Source of the DNA: Streptomyces sp. NBC_00536 | GTDB taxonomy: Bacteria; Actinomycetota; Actinomycetes; Streptomycetales; Streptomycetaceae | Assembly (NCBI RefSeq): GCF_036346295.1 | Contig: NZ_CP107819.1 | Coordinates: 6,200,001-6,264,000, forward strand | Direction: 5' to 3' | Length of the DNA stretch: 64,000 bases | In this document: piece by piece, positions 13,101 through 22,900 of the stretch | Layout: each line of letters begins with the position of its first letter | Numbering within the stretch: the first letter of the stretch is position 1 | The notes under the pieces: model-generated | The model's database searches: none | Told to the model about the DNA's origin: nothing | Seen by the model: the letters and a program-made list of their open reading frames with translations, nothing else | Made by a program: the position numbers and the translations under genes

Positions 13101-13868
13101 GGCGCGATCGGTGAGCGGCTCGACCGCGGAGGCGTGCCCGCCATGGCGCCCCGCTCGGCGATCCGCGCGCTGCAGCAGGCCCTCGACCACACGGAGGCGG
13201 CCGTCGCCGTCGCCGACATCCAGTGGGAGCGGTTCGCGCCCGGCTACACGGCGGTGCGGCCCAGTCCGTTCCTCGGCGACCTGCCCGAGGTGCGGCGGCT
13301 CGCCGAGTCCGCTCCGGCGGGCGGCGAAGCGGGCGGGGACTCCCCGGCCGAGGCGCTGCGCCGGCGGCTCGCCGTCATGCCGCAGGCCGAACAGGCCCTG
13401 GCCGTCCTCGAACTGGTCCGCGCCCACGCGGCCACCGCGCTGGGCCACCCCACGACCGACGAGGTGGGCGCGGGCCGCGCGTTCAAGGAGCTCGGATTCG
13501 ACTCCCTGATCGCGCTGGAGCTGCGCAACCGCCTCAATGCCGCGACCGGGCTCAGGCTCCCGGCCACCCTTGTCTTCGACCACCCGACCCCGGCGGTCCT
13601 GGCCGAGTTCCTCCGGGCCGAGATCACCCAGGACGGCAGTGCCGGGGCCGCCCCGGGCATCGCGGAACTCGAAAAGCTGGAGTCCGCGCTGTCCGTTCTC
13701 GACCCGGACGGTGAAACGCGTACCGACATAGCGCTGCGCCTGCAGGCTCTTCTCGCGAAATGGGGTGAACCGCACATCGAATCAAGTGGCGAGGCCGTGA
13801 CCGAGAAACTCCAGGAGGCCACGCCCGACGAACTCTTCGCATTCATTGAGCAAGAGTTCGGTATTTAG
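4173..13868 (+). CDS. Type I modular PKS, two modules: KS-AT(mm)-KR-ACP, KS-AT(mm)-KR-ACP
   Basis: Protein of 3231 residues. The start is supported by GGAG at 4161-4164, 8 nt upstream. Residues 1-33 are a charged coiled-coil docking segment. Module 1: KS from about residue 34 with DTACSSS; AT about 563-910 with GHSQG and YASH (residues 758-761), the methylmalonyl-CoA signature; KR with VTGGTGALG near 1212, LDD motif, Ser1344 and Tyr1357 followed by A-P; ACP Ser1527. Module 2: KS from about 1587 with DTACSAS; AT about 2147-2490, again GHSQG and YASH; KR with VTGGTGALG near 2795, LDD motif and Tyr2939, but Gly2926 where the catalytic Ser is expected; ACP Ser3111. There is no DH or ER in either module, so two methyl-branched hydroxyl units are predicted. 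The C-terminal 80 residues form a docking domain. The Pro two residues after Tyr1357 is the B2 fingerprint (reduction of an epimerised 2-methyl-3-keto intermediate), while module 2 looks B1. Confidence 0.97.
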   Translation: MVNEDKLRDYLKRATADLRQARRRLREVEEKNQEPIAIVAMSCRYPGGVRSPEDLWRLVENGDDAVSGFPVDRGWDVDALYDADPDSAGSSYVSEGGFLYDAAAFDPAPFGISPREALAMDPQQRLLLEASWEAFERAGIDPSSVRGSRTAVFAGVMYHDYTARLDSVPEGVEGFLGTGSSGSIASGRVAYTFGLEGPAVTVDTACSSSLVTLHLAVQALRAGECTMALAGGVTVMATPATFTEFSRQRGLAPDGRCKPFAAAADGTGWGEGVGMLLVERLSDAQRNGHPILAVVRGSAINQDGASNGLTAPNGPSQQRVIHQALTNARLSAADVDVVEAHGTGTTLGDPIEAQALLATYGQDRPAGRPLLLGSIKSNIGHTQAAAGVASIIKMVEAMRHGVVPKTLHLDEPTPHVDWEAGAVSLIGEKTDWPETGELRRAGVSSFGFSGTNAHVIVEQAPAAPEALDDPAGVVEGSELAVVPWVLSGKSAGALRAQAERLSGFLAGASAAGVASVDVGWSLASSRAGLEHRAVVLGDHAAGVASVASGVMAAGVVTGSVAGGKTAFVFPGQGSQWVGMAVGLLDSSPVFAARVDECAKALEPFTDWSLVDVLRGVEGAPSLERVDVVQPALFAVMVSLAEVWRAAGVRPGAVIGHSQGEIAAACVAGILSLEDAARVVALRSQAIGRVLAGLGGMVSVALPAKDVRELIAPWGEDRISVAAVNGPSSVVVSGEAGALDELLISCESDGVRAKRIAVDYASHSAQVELLRDELAGLLAPIVPRAAEVPFLSTVTGEWVRGPELDAGYWFQNLRRTVELEGATRTLLEQGFGVFVESSPHPVLTVGMQETVEAAGREAAVLGSLRRNEGGLERFWLSLGEAWVRGVSVDWEAVFAGTGARRVDLPTYAFQHEHYWLESGTAEDVAATTHPVDAVEARFWEAVERQDVAALTAELDVDENEGLTALLPALSSWRRQSREQSAVDGWRYRVTWKPAPEPTTARLSGTWLVAVPEAPTAGPADEWTAAVLRTLAEHGADVRQIAVARTEDSRAALAERIREALADGPAVSGVLSLLTPAEADQPFHVSAPGGVIATLSLVQALGDAEVAVPLWCVTRGAVATGRSERVADPAQAAVWGLGRVAALEHGERWGGLVDLPGTDAVDDRALARLAGVLAGDAAEDQVAVRASGLFVRRLVRARLAETPAVREWRPQGTTLVTGGTGALGAHVARWLAGNGAEHLILTSRRGPDAPGAAELRDELTALGARVTLASCDVSDREAVAALIAAVPADQPLTAVVHTAAVLDDGVIEALTPEQIERVLRVKVDATLHLHELTRDLDLSAFVFFSSFAATFGAPGQGNYAPGNAFLDAFAEYRRAAGLPATSIAWGPWGDGGMAEGAVGDRMRRHGVIEMSPERAVSALQHALNRDETTLTVADMEWKRFVLAFTSGRARPLLHDLPEAREVMDGMRTDAAEDTGNAAALAEQLTGRPEAEQERLLLELVRTAVAAVLGYAGPDAVEAGRAFKELGFDSLTSVELRNRLNTASGLKLPPTLVFDHPTPTVLARHLRAEFFGQGAAAAVPVPMAAVSDAEPIAIVAMSCRFPGGVRNPEELWQLLTSEGDGLSRFPLDRGWDVEALYDPDPDAQGTSYTREGGFLSDAAAFDSSFFGISPREALAMDPQQRLLLETSWEAFERAGIDPQTLRGSQSGVFVGTNGSDYSNLARTATDGLEGHLATGNAGSVVSGRLSYTFGLEGPAVTVDTACSASLVALHLAVQALRSGECSLALAGGVTVMSTPGTFIEFSRQRGLSTDGRCKAFSSDADGFSPAEGVGILLVERLSDARAKGHPVLAVVRGSAINQDGASNGLTAPNGPSQQRVIRQALANARLSAADVDVVEAHGTGTTLGDPIEAQALLATYGQERPAGRPLLLGSIKSNIGHAQAAAGVAGVMKMVLAMQHGVLPQSLHIAEPTPHVDWTAGEVALLTEERAWPETGRPWRAGVSSFGFSGTNAHAIIEQAPAEEGSDDRETPEPSPRPLLVAPAPDDSAVTPVGAESALAGSASDRPAVLPWTLTAKSEKALRGQAERLLTQLSTRSDQRLVDVGHSLATTRTALDQRAVLIGRDRSDYVGTLTALAAGDTSPLLVQGAVIGGKTAFVFPGQGSQWVGMAEALLDASPVFAARVDECAKALEPFTDWSLRDVLRGVAGAPSLERVDVVQPALFAVMVSLAEVWRAAGVRPGAVIGHSQGEIAAACVAGILSLEDAARVVALRSQAIGRVLAGLGGMVSVPLPAVDVRELIAPWGEQRISVAAVNGPSSVVVSGEVQALDELLASCEAAGIRAKRIAVDYASHSAQVELLREELAELLAPVVPRDAEVPFLSTVTGEWVRGPELDGGYWFRNLRQTVELEQATRTLLEQGFGVFVESSPHPVLTVGMQETVEAAGREAAVLGSLRRNEGGLERFWLSLGEAWVRGVSVDWDAVFAGMGARRVDLPTYAFQSQRFWPEAAPVEAVAVSAESVIDARFWEAVEREDLEALTAELDIEGDQPLTALLPALSSWRRQSREQSTVDGWRYHVTWKPLAEAKTSRLSGTWLVVVPEALSDGPGEEWAAAVLRTLAERGAEVRTVTVPADAADRDRLGATLKAETGETAPTGVLSLLALAGTGALAAEGTALRAHTGLLATAALVQALGDADVAAPLWCVTRGGVSVARSERLQDPAQALVSGFGRTVALEYPDRWGGLVDLPQQADSRTLERLAGVLAGDGSEDQVALRASGLFGRRLVHAPLVDTAAVREWRPEGTTLVTGGTGALGAHVARWLAGNGAEHLLLTSRRGPDAPGAAELRDELTALGAHVTIAACDMADRGAVAALIDTIPADQPLTAVMHTAGVLDDGVIDALTPERFGHVLAPKADAALTLHELTRDLDLSAFVLFSGVAGTLGDAGQGNYAAANSYLDALAEQRHADGLAATSVAWGRWGDSGLAAGGAIGERLDRGGVPAMAPRSAIRALQQALDHTEAAVAVADIQWERFAPGYTAVRPSPFLGDLPEVRRLAESAPAGGEAGGDSPAEALRRRLAVMPQAEQALAVLELVRAHAATALGHPTTDEVGAGRAFKELGFDSLIALELRNRLNAATGLRLPATLVFDHPTPAVLAEFLRAEITQDGSAGAAPGIAELEKLESALSVLDPDGETRTDIALRLQALLAKWGEPHIESSGEAVTEKLQEATPDELFAFIEQEFGI

Positions 13869-13928
13869 CACGGACAGCAGGCAGTAGCAGCGCAAGGGTT
13901 TGTGACGAGAAGCATGGGTGAGGTTCCA

Positions 13929-16900
13929 ATGGCAGATCAGGACAAGATCCTCGGCTACCTGAAGCGGGTGACGGCCGATCTGCATCAGACGCGGCAGCGC
14001 CTTCGCGAGGTCGAGGCCCAGGAGCCGGAGCCGATCGCGATCGTCGGCATGAGCTGCAGGTTCCCCGGCGGCATCGAGTCGCCGGAGGGCCTGTGGGACC
14101 TGGTGGCCGGGGGGCGGGACGCGATCACCGACTTCCCCACCGACCGTGGCTGGGACATCGAGTCGCTGTACGACGCCGACCCCGACCAGCAGGGCACCTC
14201 GTACACCCGTGAGGGCGGATTCCTCGACGGCGTCGGGAAGTTCGACGCGGCCTTCTTCGGGATCAGCCCGCGCGAAACCCTCGGCATGGACCCGCAGCAG
14301 CGCCTGCTCCTCGAAACGTCCTGGGAAACCTTCGAAAGGGCCGGAATCGACCCGGCGACCCTGCGCGGCAGCAAGGCCGGTGTCTTCATAGGCACCAACG
14401 GCCAGGACTATCCGGAGCTGCTGCGCGAAGTCCCCAAGGGCGTCGAGGGATATCTCCTCACCGGAAACGCGGCCAGTGTCGTCTCCGGCCGCATTTCCTA
14501 CACCTTCGGCCTCGAAGGCCCGGCCGTCACCGTCGACACCGCCTGCTCGGCCTCACTCGTCGCCCTGCACCTCGCCGTACAGGCGCTCCGCAACGACGAG
14601 TGCTCGCTGGCGCTGGCGGGCGGTGTCACCCTGATGTCGAGCCCGCGCGCGTTCGTACAGTTCAGCCGCCAGCGCGGGCTCGCACCCGACGGACGCTGCA
14701 AGCCGTTCGCCGACGGAGCCGACGGCACCGGCTGGGGCGAGGGCGTCGGCATGCTGCTCGTCGAGCGGCTCTCCGACGCCCGCAGGAACGGTCATCCCGT
14801 CCTCGCCCTCGTGCGCGGCTCGGCGATCAACCAGGACGGCGCGAGCAACGGCCTGACCGCCCCCAACGGCCCGTCCCAGCAGCGCGTGATCCGTCAGGCC
14901 CTCACGAACGCCGGGCTCACCCCCGCGCAGGTCGACGTCGTCGAGGCGCACGGCACCGGCACCACCCTCGGTGACCCGATCGAGGCGCAGGCCATCCTTG
15001 CCACGTACGGCCAGAACCGCCCCGACGGGCGCCCGCTGTGGCTGGGTTCCATCAAGTCGAACATCGGTCACACCCAGGCCGCCGCGGGTGTCGCGGGCAT
15101 CATCAAGATGGTCCTCGCCATGCAGCACGGAGTGCTGCCCGAGTCGCTCCACATCGACCAGCCGTCCGGCAACGTCGACTGGGCCGCCGGTGATGTCAAA
15201 CTGCTCACCGAGGCCGTGCCGTGGCCGCAGACCGGCCAGCCGCGCCGCGCGGGCGTCTCCTCCTTCGGTGTCAGCGGCACCAACGCGCACACCGTCATCG
15301 AGCAGGCCCCGCCCGTCGGGGAACCGCAGGAGACCGGCGCGGACGGGGCGGACGGCGCGGACGGCGCGCCCACGGCCGAGGCGCCGGAAGCGGCCTCCGC
15401 GGACGCTTCCGTGACCGGGCCGCCGGCCGGCGCCACCGGCCCGGTGCCGGTGCTCGTGTCGGGCCACACCGACGCCGCGCTGCGCGCCCAGGCCGAGCGC
15501 CTCGCCGCGCATCTGCACGCCCACCCCGACCTCGCGGCCGACCCCGAAACCCTCACCGACCTCGGTTTCTCGCTCGCCACCAGCCGGTCCTCGCTCGACC
15601 GCCGGGCCGTCCTGTTCGGCGACCGGGACAGCCTGCTCGCCGACCTCACGGCCCTCGCCGACGGCGAGCGGCCCGCCGGCCCGGTCCTCGGCGCGGTGGG
15701 CGAGGGCAAGACCGCCTTCCTCTTCACGGGCCAGGGCAGCCAGCGCCTGGGCATGGGACGCGAGCTGTACGCCACGCATCCCGGCTTCGCCCGCGCCCTC
15801 GACGAGGTCCGCGCGGAACTCGACCAGCACCTCGAACGGCCCCTGTTCGACGTGCTGTTCGCCGCCGAGGGCACTCCCGAGGCGGACCTCCTCGACGAGA
15901 CCGCCTACACCCAGACCGCCCTGTTCGCCGTCGAGGTCGCCCTGTTCCGGCAGCTCGAACAGTGGGGCGTCGGCGCCGACTTCCTCATCGGCCACTCCAT
16001 CGGCGAACTCGCCGCCGCCCACGTCTCCGGCGTGCTCACCCTCGCCGACGCGGCCAAGCTCGTCGCCGCCCGCGGCCGCCTCATGCAGGCGCTGCCCGCC
16101 GGCGGCGCGATGATCGCCGTCGAGGCCACCGAGGACGAGGTCGCACCGCTGCTCACCGGCCGGGTGAGCATCGCCGCCGTCAACGGCCCCCGGTCCGTGG
16201 TCGTTTCGGGCGACGAGGACGCCGCCACGGCACTCGCCGAGACCCTGCGCGCGCGGGGCCGCAGGACGAAGCGGCTCACGGTCAGCCACGCCTTCCACTC
16301 GCCGCTGATGGACGGCATGCTCGACGCGTTCCGTGAGGTCGCCGAGAGCGTCGCGTACGCGCCGCCCGTCATCCCGATCGTCTCCAACCTGACCGGCGCC
16401 TCCGTCACCGCGGAGGAGATCTGCGCCGCCGACTACTGGGTGCGCCACGTCCGCGAGGCCGTCCGCTTCCTGGACGGGATCAGCAGGCTCTCCGCGCAGG
16501 GCGTCACCACCTTCATCGAGGTGGGACCGGGCGGGGTCCTCACCGCCCTGGCGCAGGAGTGCGTCACCGGCCAGGACGCCGTCTTCGTGCCCGTCCTGCG
16601 CGGGGAGCGCCCCGAGGCGGCCGCCTTCGCGACGGCCGTCGCCCAGGCCCACGTCCACGGCGTCCGCGTCGACTGGTCCGCCGTCTTCGCCGGGCGTAGA
16701 GCCACCCGCGTCGAACTGCCCACCTACGCCTTCCAGCGCGAGCTGTACTGGCCCGAGCAGCCCACCGCCTGGGCGGGCGACGTCACCGCCGCGGGCATCG
16801 GCGCCGCCGACCACCCGCTGCTGGGCGCGGCCATCGCCCTGGCCGACGGCGACGGACACCTGTTCACCGGGCGGCTCTCGCTGGCCACCCACCCCTGGCT

Positions 16901-19900
16901 CGCCGACCACACGGTGATGGACACCGTGCTGCTGCCCGGCACCGCCTTCGTCGAGCTCGCCCTCCAGGCCGGCGACCACACCGGCTGCGACCTGCTGGAC
17001 GAACTCACCCTGGAAGCACCGCTGGTGCTGCCCCCGCACGGCGGGGTGCAGATCCAGCTCGCCGTGGGCGCGCCCGACGCCGAGGGCCGCCGCTCGCTGA
17101 CCCTGCACTCCCGGCCCGAGGACGCCGCCGACGACACCTGGGGCGAGGGCGCCTGGACGCGCCACGCCACCGGTTTCCTCGCCACCGCCCCCCAGGGCGC
17201 CCGCGAGCCCCTCGCCGACCTCACCAGCTGGCCGCCGAAGGACGCCACGAAGGTCGACGTCGAGGGCCTGTACGAGTACCTCGCCGGGTCCGGCTTCGCC
17301 TACGGCCCGGTCTTCCAGGGCCTGACCGGCGCCTGGCAGCGCGGCGAGGAGGTCTTCGCCGAGGTCCGCCTGCCGGAACAGGCGCACGCCGAGGCCGCCC
17401 TGTTCGGTCTGCACCCCGCGCTGCTGGACGCCGCGCTGCACGCCGTCGGCATCGGCTCGCTCCTGGAGGAGACCGAACACGGCAGGCTGCCGTTCTCCTG
17501 GAGCGGCGTCGCCCTCAGGGCGGTCGGCGCCCGCGCCCTGCGCGTACGGCTCGCGCCCGCAGGCAACGACACCGTGTCGGTGACCCTCGCCGACGAGACC
17601 GGAACGCCCGTCGCCTCCGTCGACGCGCTGCTGCTGCGGCCCGTCTCCCCGGACCAGGTGCACGCCGCCCGGACCGCCTTCCACGACTCGCTGTTCCGCG
17701 TCGAATGGACCGGCGCGCCCCTCCCGGCCACCACCACCGTCGCCGCGGGCCAGTGGGCGCTGCTGGGCGACTGCGGTACGGAGTTCACCACCGCGCTGCC
17801 CACCGCCGCCGCCCACGCCGACCTCGCCGCCCTCGGCGCGGCGCTGGACGCGGGCGGGCCGGTCCCGCGGGCCGTCGTCGTCCCCTTCCCCGCGTCCGGC
17901 GCCCCCTCGGCGACTCCCGTCGACACCGCGCTGCCCGCCGCCGTCGCCGACGCCCTGCACCGCACCCTGGAACTCGCCCAGGCGTGGCTCGCCGACGACC
18001 GGTTCGCCGCATCCCGGCTCGTGTTCGTCACCCGCGAGGCCGTCGCCACCACCGCCGGATCCGATGTCGCCGACCTGGCCCACGCCCCGCTGTGGGGTCT
18101 GCTGCGCTCCGCACAGTCCGAGCACCCCGACCGGTTCGTCCTGCTGGACCTGGACGGCCGTGAGGAATCCCTGCGCGCCCTGCCCGCCGCGCTCGCCACG
18201 GCCGAGCCGCAGCTCGCCCTGCGCGCGGGCACGGCCCTCGTGCCCCGGCTCGCCCGCGTCGCCGCCGCCCCCGGCCAGGAGGCGCCCGCGCTCGATCCCG
18301 ACGGCACTGCCCTGGTCACCGGCGCCACCGGCACCCTCGGCGGCCTGGTCGCCCGCCACCTCGTCGCCGAGCACGGCATCCGCCACCTGCTGCTGACCAG
18401 CCGCCGCGGCGAGGCCGCCGCCGGAGCCGCCGAACTCCTGGCCGAGCTGCGGGAGCTGGGCGCCGAGGTCACCCTGGCCGCCTGCGACGCCGCCGACCGC
18501 GACGCGCTCGCCGCGGTCATCGCGTCCGTACCCTCCGAGCACCCGCTGACCGCCGTCGTCCACACCGCGGGCGTCCTCGACGACGGCGTCCTCGAAGCGC
18601 TCACCCCCGAGCGCATCGACGCGGTCCTGCCCGCCAAGGTCGACGCGGCCGTGCACCTGCACGAGCTGACCCGGGAGCTGGACCTCGCGGCATTCGTCCT
18701 GTTCTCCGCCGCCGCCGGCACCCTCGGCGGCCCCGGACAGGCCAACTACGCCGCCGCCAACACCTTCCTCGACGCGCTCGCCCACCGCCGCCGTGCCGAA
18801 GGACTGCCCGCCACCGCCCTCGCCTGGGGCCTGTGGGCCGAACGCAGCGGCATGACCGGCGACCTCGCCGACGCCGACCTGGAGCGGATCTCCCGCGCCG
18901 GAGTCGCCGCCCTGTCGTCCGCCGAGGGCCTGGCGCTGCTGGACACCGCCCGGGCCGTGGGCGACCCCACCGCCGTCCCCATGCACCTCGACCTGGCGTC
19001 CCTGCGCCACGCCGACGCGAGCATGGTCCCCGCGCTGCTGCGCGGCCTGGTCCGCGCCCCCGCCCGCAAGTCCGCCCTGGCCGCGGACGCCGCCCCGGCC
19101 GGTGGCCTCACCGGGCGCCTGCTGCCCCTGACCGCCGCCGAGCGCGACCGGCTGCTCCTGGACACCGTCCGGGTCCAGGTCGCCGCCGTCCTCGGCTACC
19201 CCGGCCCCGAGGCCGTCGACCCGAGCCGTGCCTTCAAGGAACTCGGCTTCGACTCGCTGACCGCCGTCGAGCTGCGCAACCGCCTCGGCTCCGCCACCGG
19301 CGTGCGGCTGCCCGCCACCCTCGTCTTCGACTACCCCACCCCGAACGCGCTCTCCGCGTTCCTGCGCACCGAACTCCTCGGCGACGCGGCGGACGCGGCC
19401 CCGGTCGTGGCCGTCACCTCCGTCGACGACGAGCCCATCGTCATCGTCGGCATGAGCTGCCGCTACCCCGGCGGGGTCACCACCCCCGAGGAGCTGTGGC
19501 AGCTCGTCTCCGGCTCCGTCGACGCGATCTCGCCCTTCCCCACGGACCGGGGCTGGAACCTCGACGCGCTGTACGACTCCGACCCCGGCCGGGCCGGGAC
19601 CTCGTACACCCGGGAGGGCGGCTTCCTGCACGACGCCGCCGACTTCGACCCGGACGTCTTCGGCATCAACCCGCGCGAAGCCCTCGCCATGGACCCGCAC
19701 CAGCGGCTCCTCCTGGAGACCTCCTGGGAGGCGTTCGAGCAGGCCGGGATCGACCCCTCGTCCGTACGCGGCAGCCGCACCGGCGTGTTCGCCGGTGTCA
19801 TGTACCACGACTACCTGACGCGGCTCCCGGCCGTGCCCGAGGGCCTGGAGGGTTACCTCGGCACCGGCACCGCGGGCAGTGTCGCCTCCGGCCGCATCTC

Positions 19901-22900
19901 GTACACCTTCGGCCTCGAAGGCCCCGCCGTCACCGTCGACACGGCCTGCTCCTCCTCGCTGGTCGCCCTGCACCTCGCGGCGCAGGCCCTGCGCAACGGC
20001 GAGTGCGACATGGCCCTCGCGGGCGGTGTCACCGTCATGTCCACCCCGGACACCTTCATCGACTTCAGCCGCCAGCGCGGCCTCGCCACCAACGGCCGCT
20101 GCAAGTCCTTCTCCGCCGACGCCGACGGAACCGGCTGGGCCGAGGGCGCGGGCATGATCCTCGTCGAGCGGCTCTCCGACGCCCGCCGCAACGGCCACCG
20201 GATCCTGGCGGTCGTCCGGGGCACCGCCGTCAACCAGGACGGCGCCAGCAACGGCCTCACCGCCCCGAACGGCCCCTCGCAGCAGCGCGTCATCCGCCAG
20301 GCCCTCGCCAACGCGGGCCTGACCACCGCCGACGTCGACGCCGTCGAGGCCCACGGCACCGGCACCACCCTCGGCGACCCCATCGAGGCCCAGGCCCTGC
20401 TCGCCACCTACGGCCAGGACCGCCCCGACGGCCGGCCGCTCCGGCTCGGCTCCATCAAGTCCAACATCGGCCACACCCAGGCCGCGGCGGGCGCGGCGGG
20501 CATCATCAAGATGGTCCTCGCCATGCGGCACGGCGTCATGCCGCCGTCGCTGCACATCGGCGAGCCGTCCCCGCACATCGACTGGACCGCGGGCGCGGTC
20601 TCGCTGCTCACCGAGGCCACCGAGTGGCCCGACGCGGGCCGCCCCCGGCGCGCGGGCATCTCCTCCTTCGGCGTCAGCGGCACCAACGCCCACGTCATCA
20701 TCGAGCAGCCGCCCGCCGAAGAGCCCGCCACCGCCACCGGCACCGGCACCGGCACCGGCACCGGCACCGGTACCGGTCCCGGCACCGACTCCGGCCTGCC
20801 CGCCGGCACGCCCCTGCCGTTCGTCCTCTCCGGCCGGACCCCCGCCGCACTGCGCGCCCAGGCCGCCCGGCTCATCGACCACCTCGCGTTGCGGCCCGAG
20901 GCCGCCCCCGCCGACGTGGCGCTCTCCCTCGCCACCACCCGTACCGCCCTGGACCGCCGGGCCGCCGTCGTCGCGGACGACCGCACCGGGCTGCTCGCCG
21001 GGCTCACCGCCCTGGCCGAGGGCCACGACAGCGCCCGGCTGGTCCAGCACACCGCCGCCGACGGCCGGACGGCGATCCTGTTCACCGGACAGGGCAGCCA
21101 GCGCCCCGGCATGGGACGCGAGCTGTACGAGACGTACCCCGCCTTCGCCGCCGCGCTGGACGCGGTCTGCGCCGCGCTGGACCCGCACCTCGAACAGCCC
21201 CTCAAGGACGTCCTGTTCACCGATGACGGCGACCTGCTGAACCGGACCGGCCACACCCAGCCCGCCCTGTTCGCGCTGGAGACCGCCCTGTACCGGCTCG
21301 TCGAATCGTGGGGCGTACGCCCCGACTTCGTCGCCGGGCACTCCATCGGCGAGATCACCGCCGCGCACGTCGCGGGCGTCCTCTCGCTGCCCGACGCGGC
21401 CGCCCTGGTCGCCGCCCGCGGCCGCCTCATGCAGGAACTGCCCGAGGGCGGCGCGATGATCGCGCTGACCGCCACCGAGGACGAGGTCCTGCCGCTGCTG
21501 GCCGGCCACGAGGACCGGATCGGCATCGCCGCCGTCAACTCCGCCTCCTCCGTGGTCATTTCCGGCGAGGAGAGCCTCGCGCTGGAGATCGCCGCCGAGT
21601 TCGACCGGCGCGGCCGGCGCACCAAGCGGCTCACCGTCAGCCACGCCTTCCACTCGCCGCTGATGGACGGCATGCTCGACGCCTTCCGCGAGGTCGCCGA
21701 ATCCCTGACCTACCGGGCGCCCACCATCCCGGTCGTCACCCTCCTCACGGGAACGGTCGCGGGCGACGAACTGCGCACCGCCGGGCACTGGGTCTCCCAC
21801 GTCCGCGCAGCGGTCCGCTTCCTCGACGGCATCCGCACCCTGGACGCCGAGCACGTCACCACCTACCTCGAACTCGGCCCGCAGGGCGTGCTGTCCGGCC
21901 TCGGCCGCGACTGCCTCACCGTTGCCGCCGACCCGGCTGACCCCGCCGTCTTCGTACCGGCGCTGCGCCGCGACCGCGGCGAGGCCGAAGCCCTGACCGC
22001 CGCGATCGCCGCGGTCCACACCCGTGGCGTGCCGCTCGACTGGTCCGCGTACTTCGCCGGCACCGGCGCCCGCCGCGTCGAACTGCCCACCTACGCCTTC
22101 CAGCGCGAGCGGTTCTGGCTCGAAGCCCCGGTCGGCTACATCGGCGACGTCGAATCGGCGGGTCTGGGCGCGGCCCACCACCCGCTGCTCGGCGCCGCCG
22201 TCGCCCTCGCCGACGGCGAAGGGTTCCTGTTCACCGGCCGCCTCGCGCTCGACACCCACCCCTGGCTGGCCGACCACGCCGTCATGGGCAACGTCCTGCT
22301 GCCGGGCACCGCGTTCGTCGAACTCGCCATCCGCGCGGGCGATCAGGCCGGCTGCGACCTCCTCGAAGAACTCACCCTCGAAGCACCGCTGATCCTCGCC
22401 CCGCAGGCCGCGGCGCGCCTCCAGATCGTGGTCGGAGCCCCCGACGGGTCCGGCCGACGCACCCTGGACGTGTATTCGAGCGACCCGGACGCCCCCGCCG
22501 ACGAGCCGTGGACCCGCCACGCCAGCGGTGTCCTCGCCACCGGGGCGCAGGCACCCGCCTTCGACCTGACCGCGTGGCCCCCGCCGGGCGCCGAAGCCGT
22601 CGGCGTCGACGGCCTCTACGCACACCTCGGCCGCGGCGGTTTCGCCTACGGCCCCGTCTTCCAGGGGCTGCGGGCCGCCTGGCTCCTCGGCGACGACGTG
22701 TACGCCGAGGTCGCCCTGCCCGACGACCGGCAGGCCGAGGCAGCCAGGTTCGGCCTGCACCCGGCGCTCCTCGACGCCGCCCTGCACGCCACCTTCGTCC
22801 AGCCGTCCCCCGAGGGGGACCAGCAGGGCCGCCTGCCGTTCTCCTGGCGCGGAGTGTCCCTGCACGCCGTCGGCGCGTCCGCACTGCGCGTACGCCTCAC

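Noticed and set aside
13902..13928. Upstream start for the 7500-residue PKS
   Set aside because: The ATG at 13929 has a GGTGAGG site and begins the standard docking coiled coil; the extra nine residues would include that ribosome site.
20736..20783. Possible CRISPR-like or regulatory direct repeat
   Set aside because: Contiguous 6-bp units without spacers, in frame inside a PKS linker; a microsatellite.
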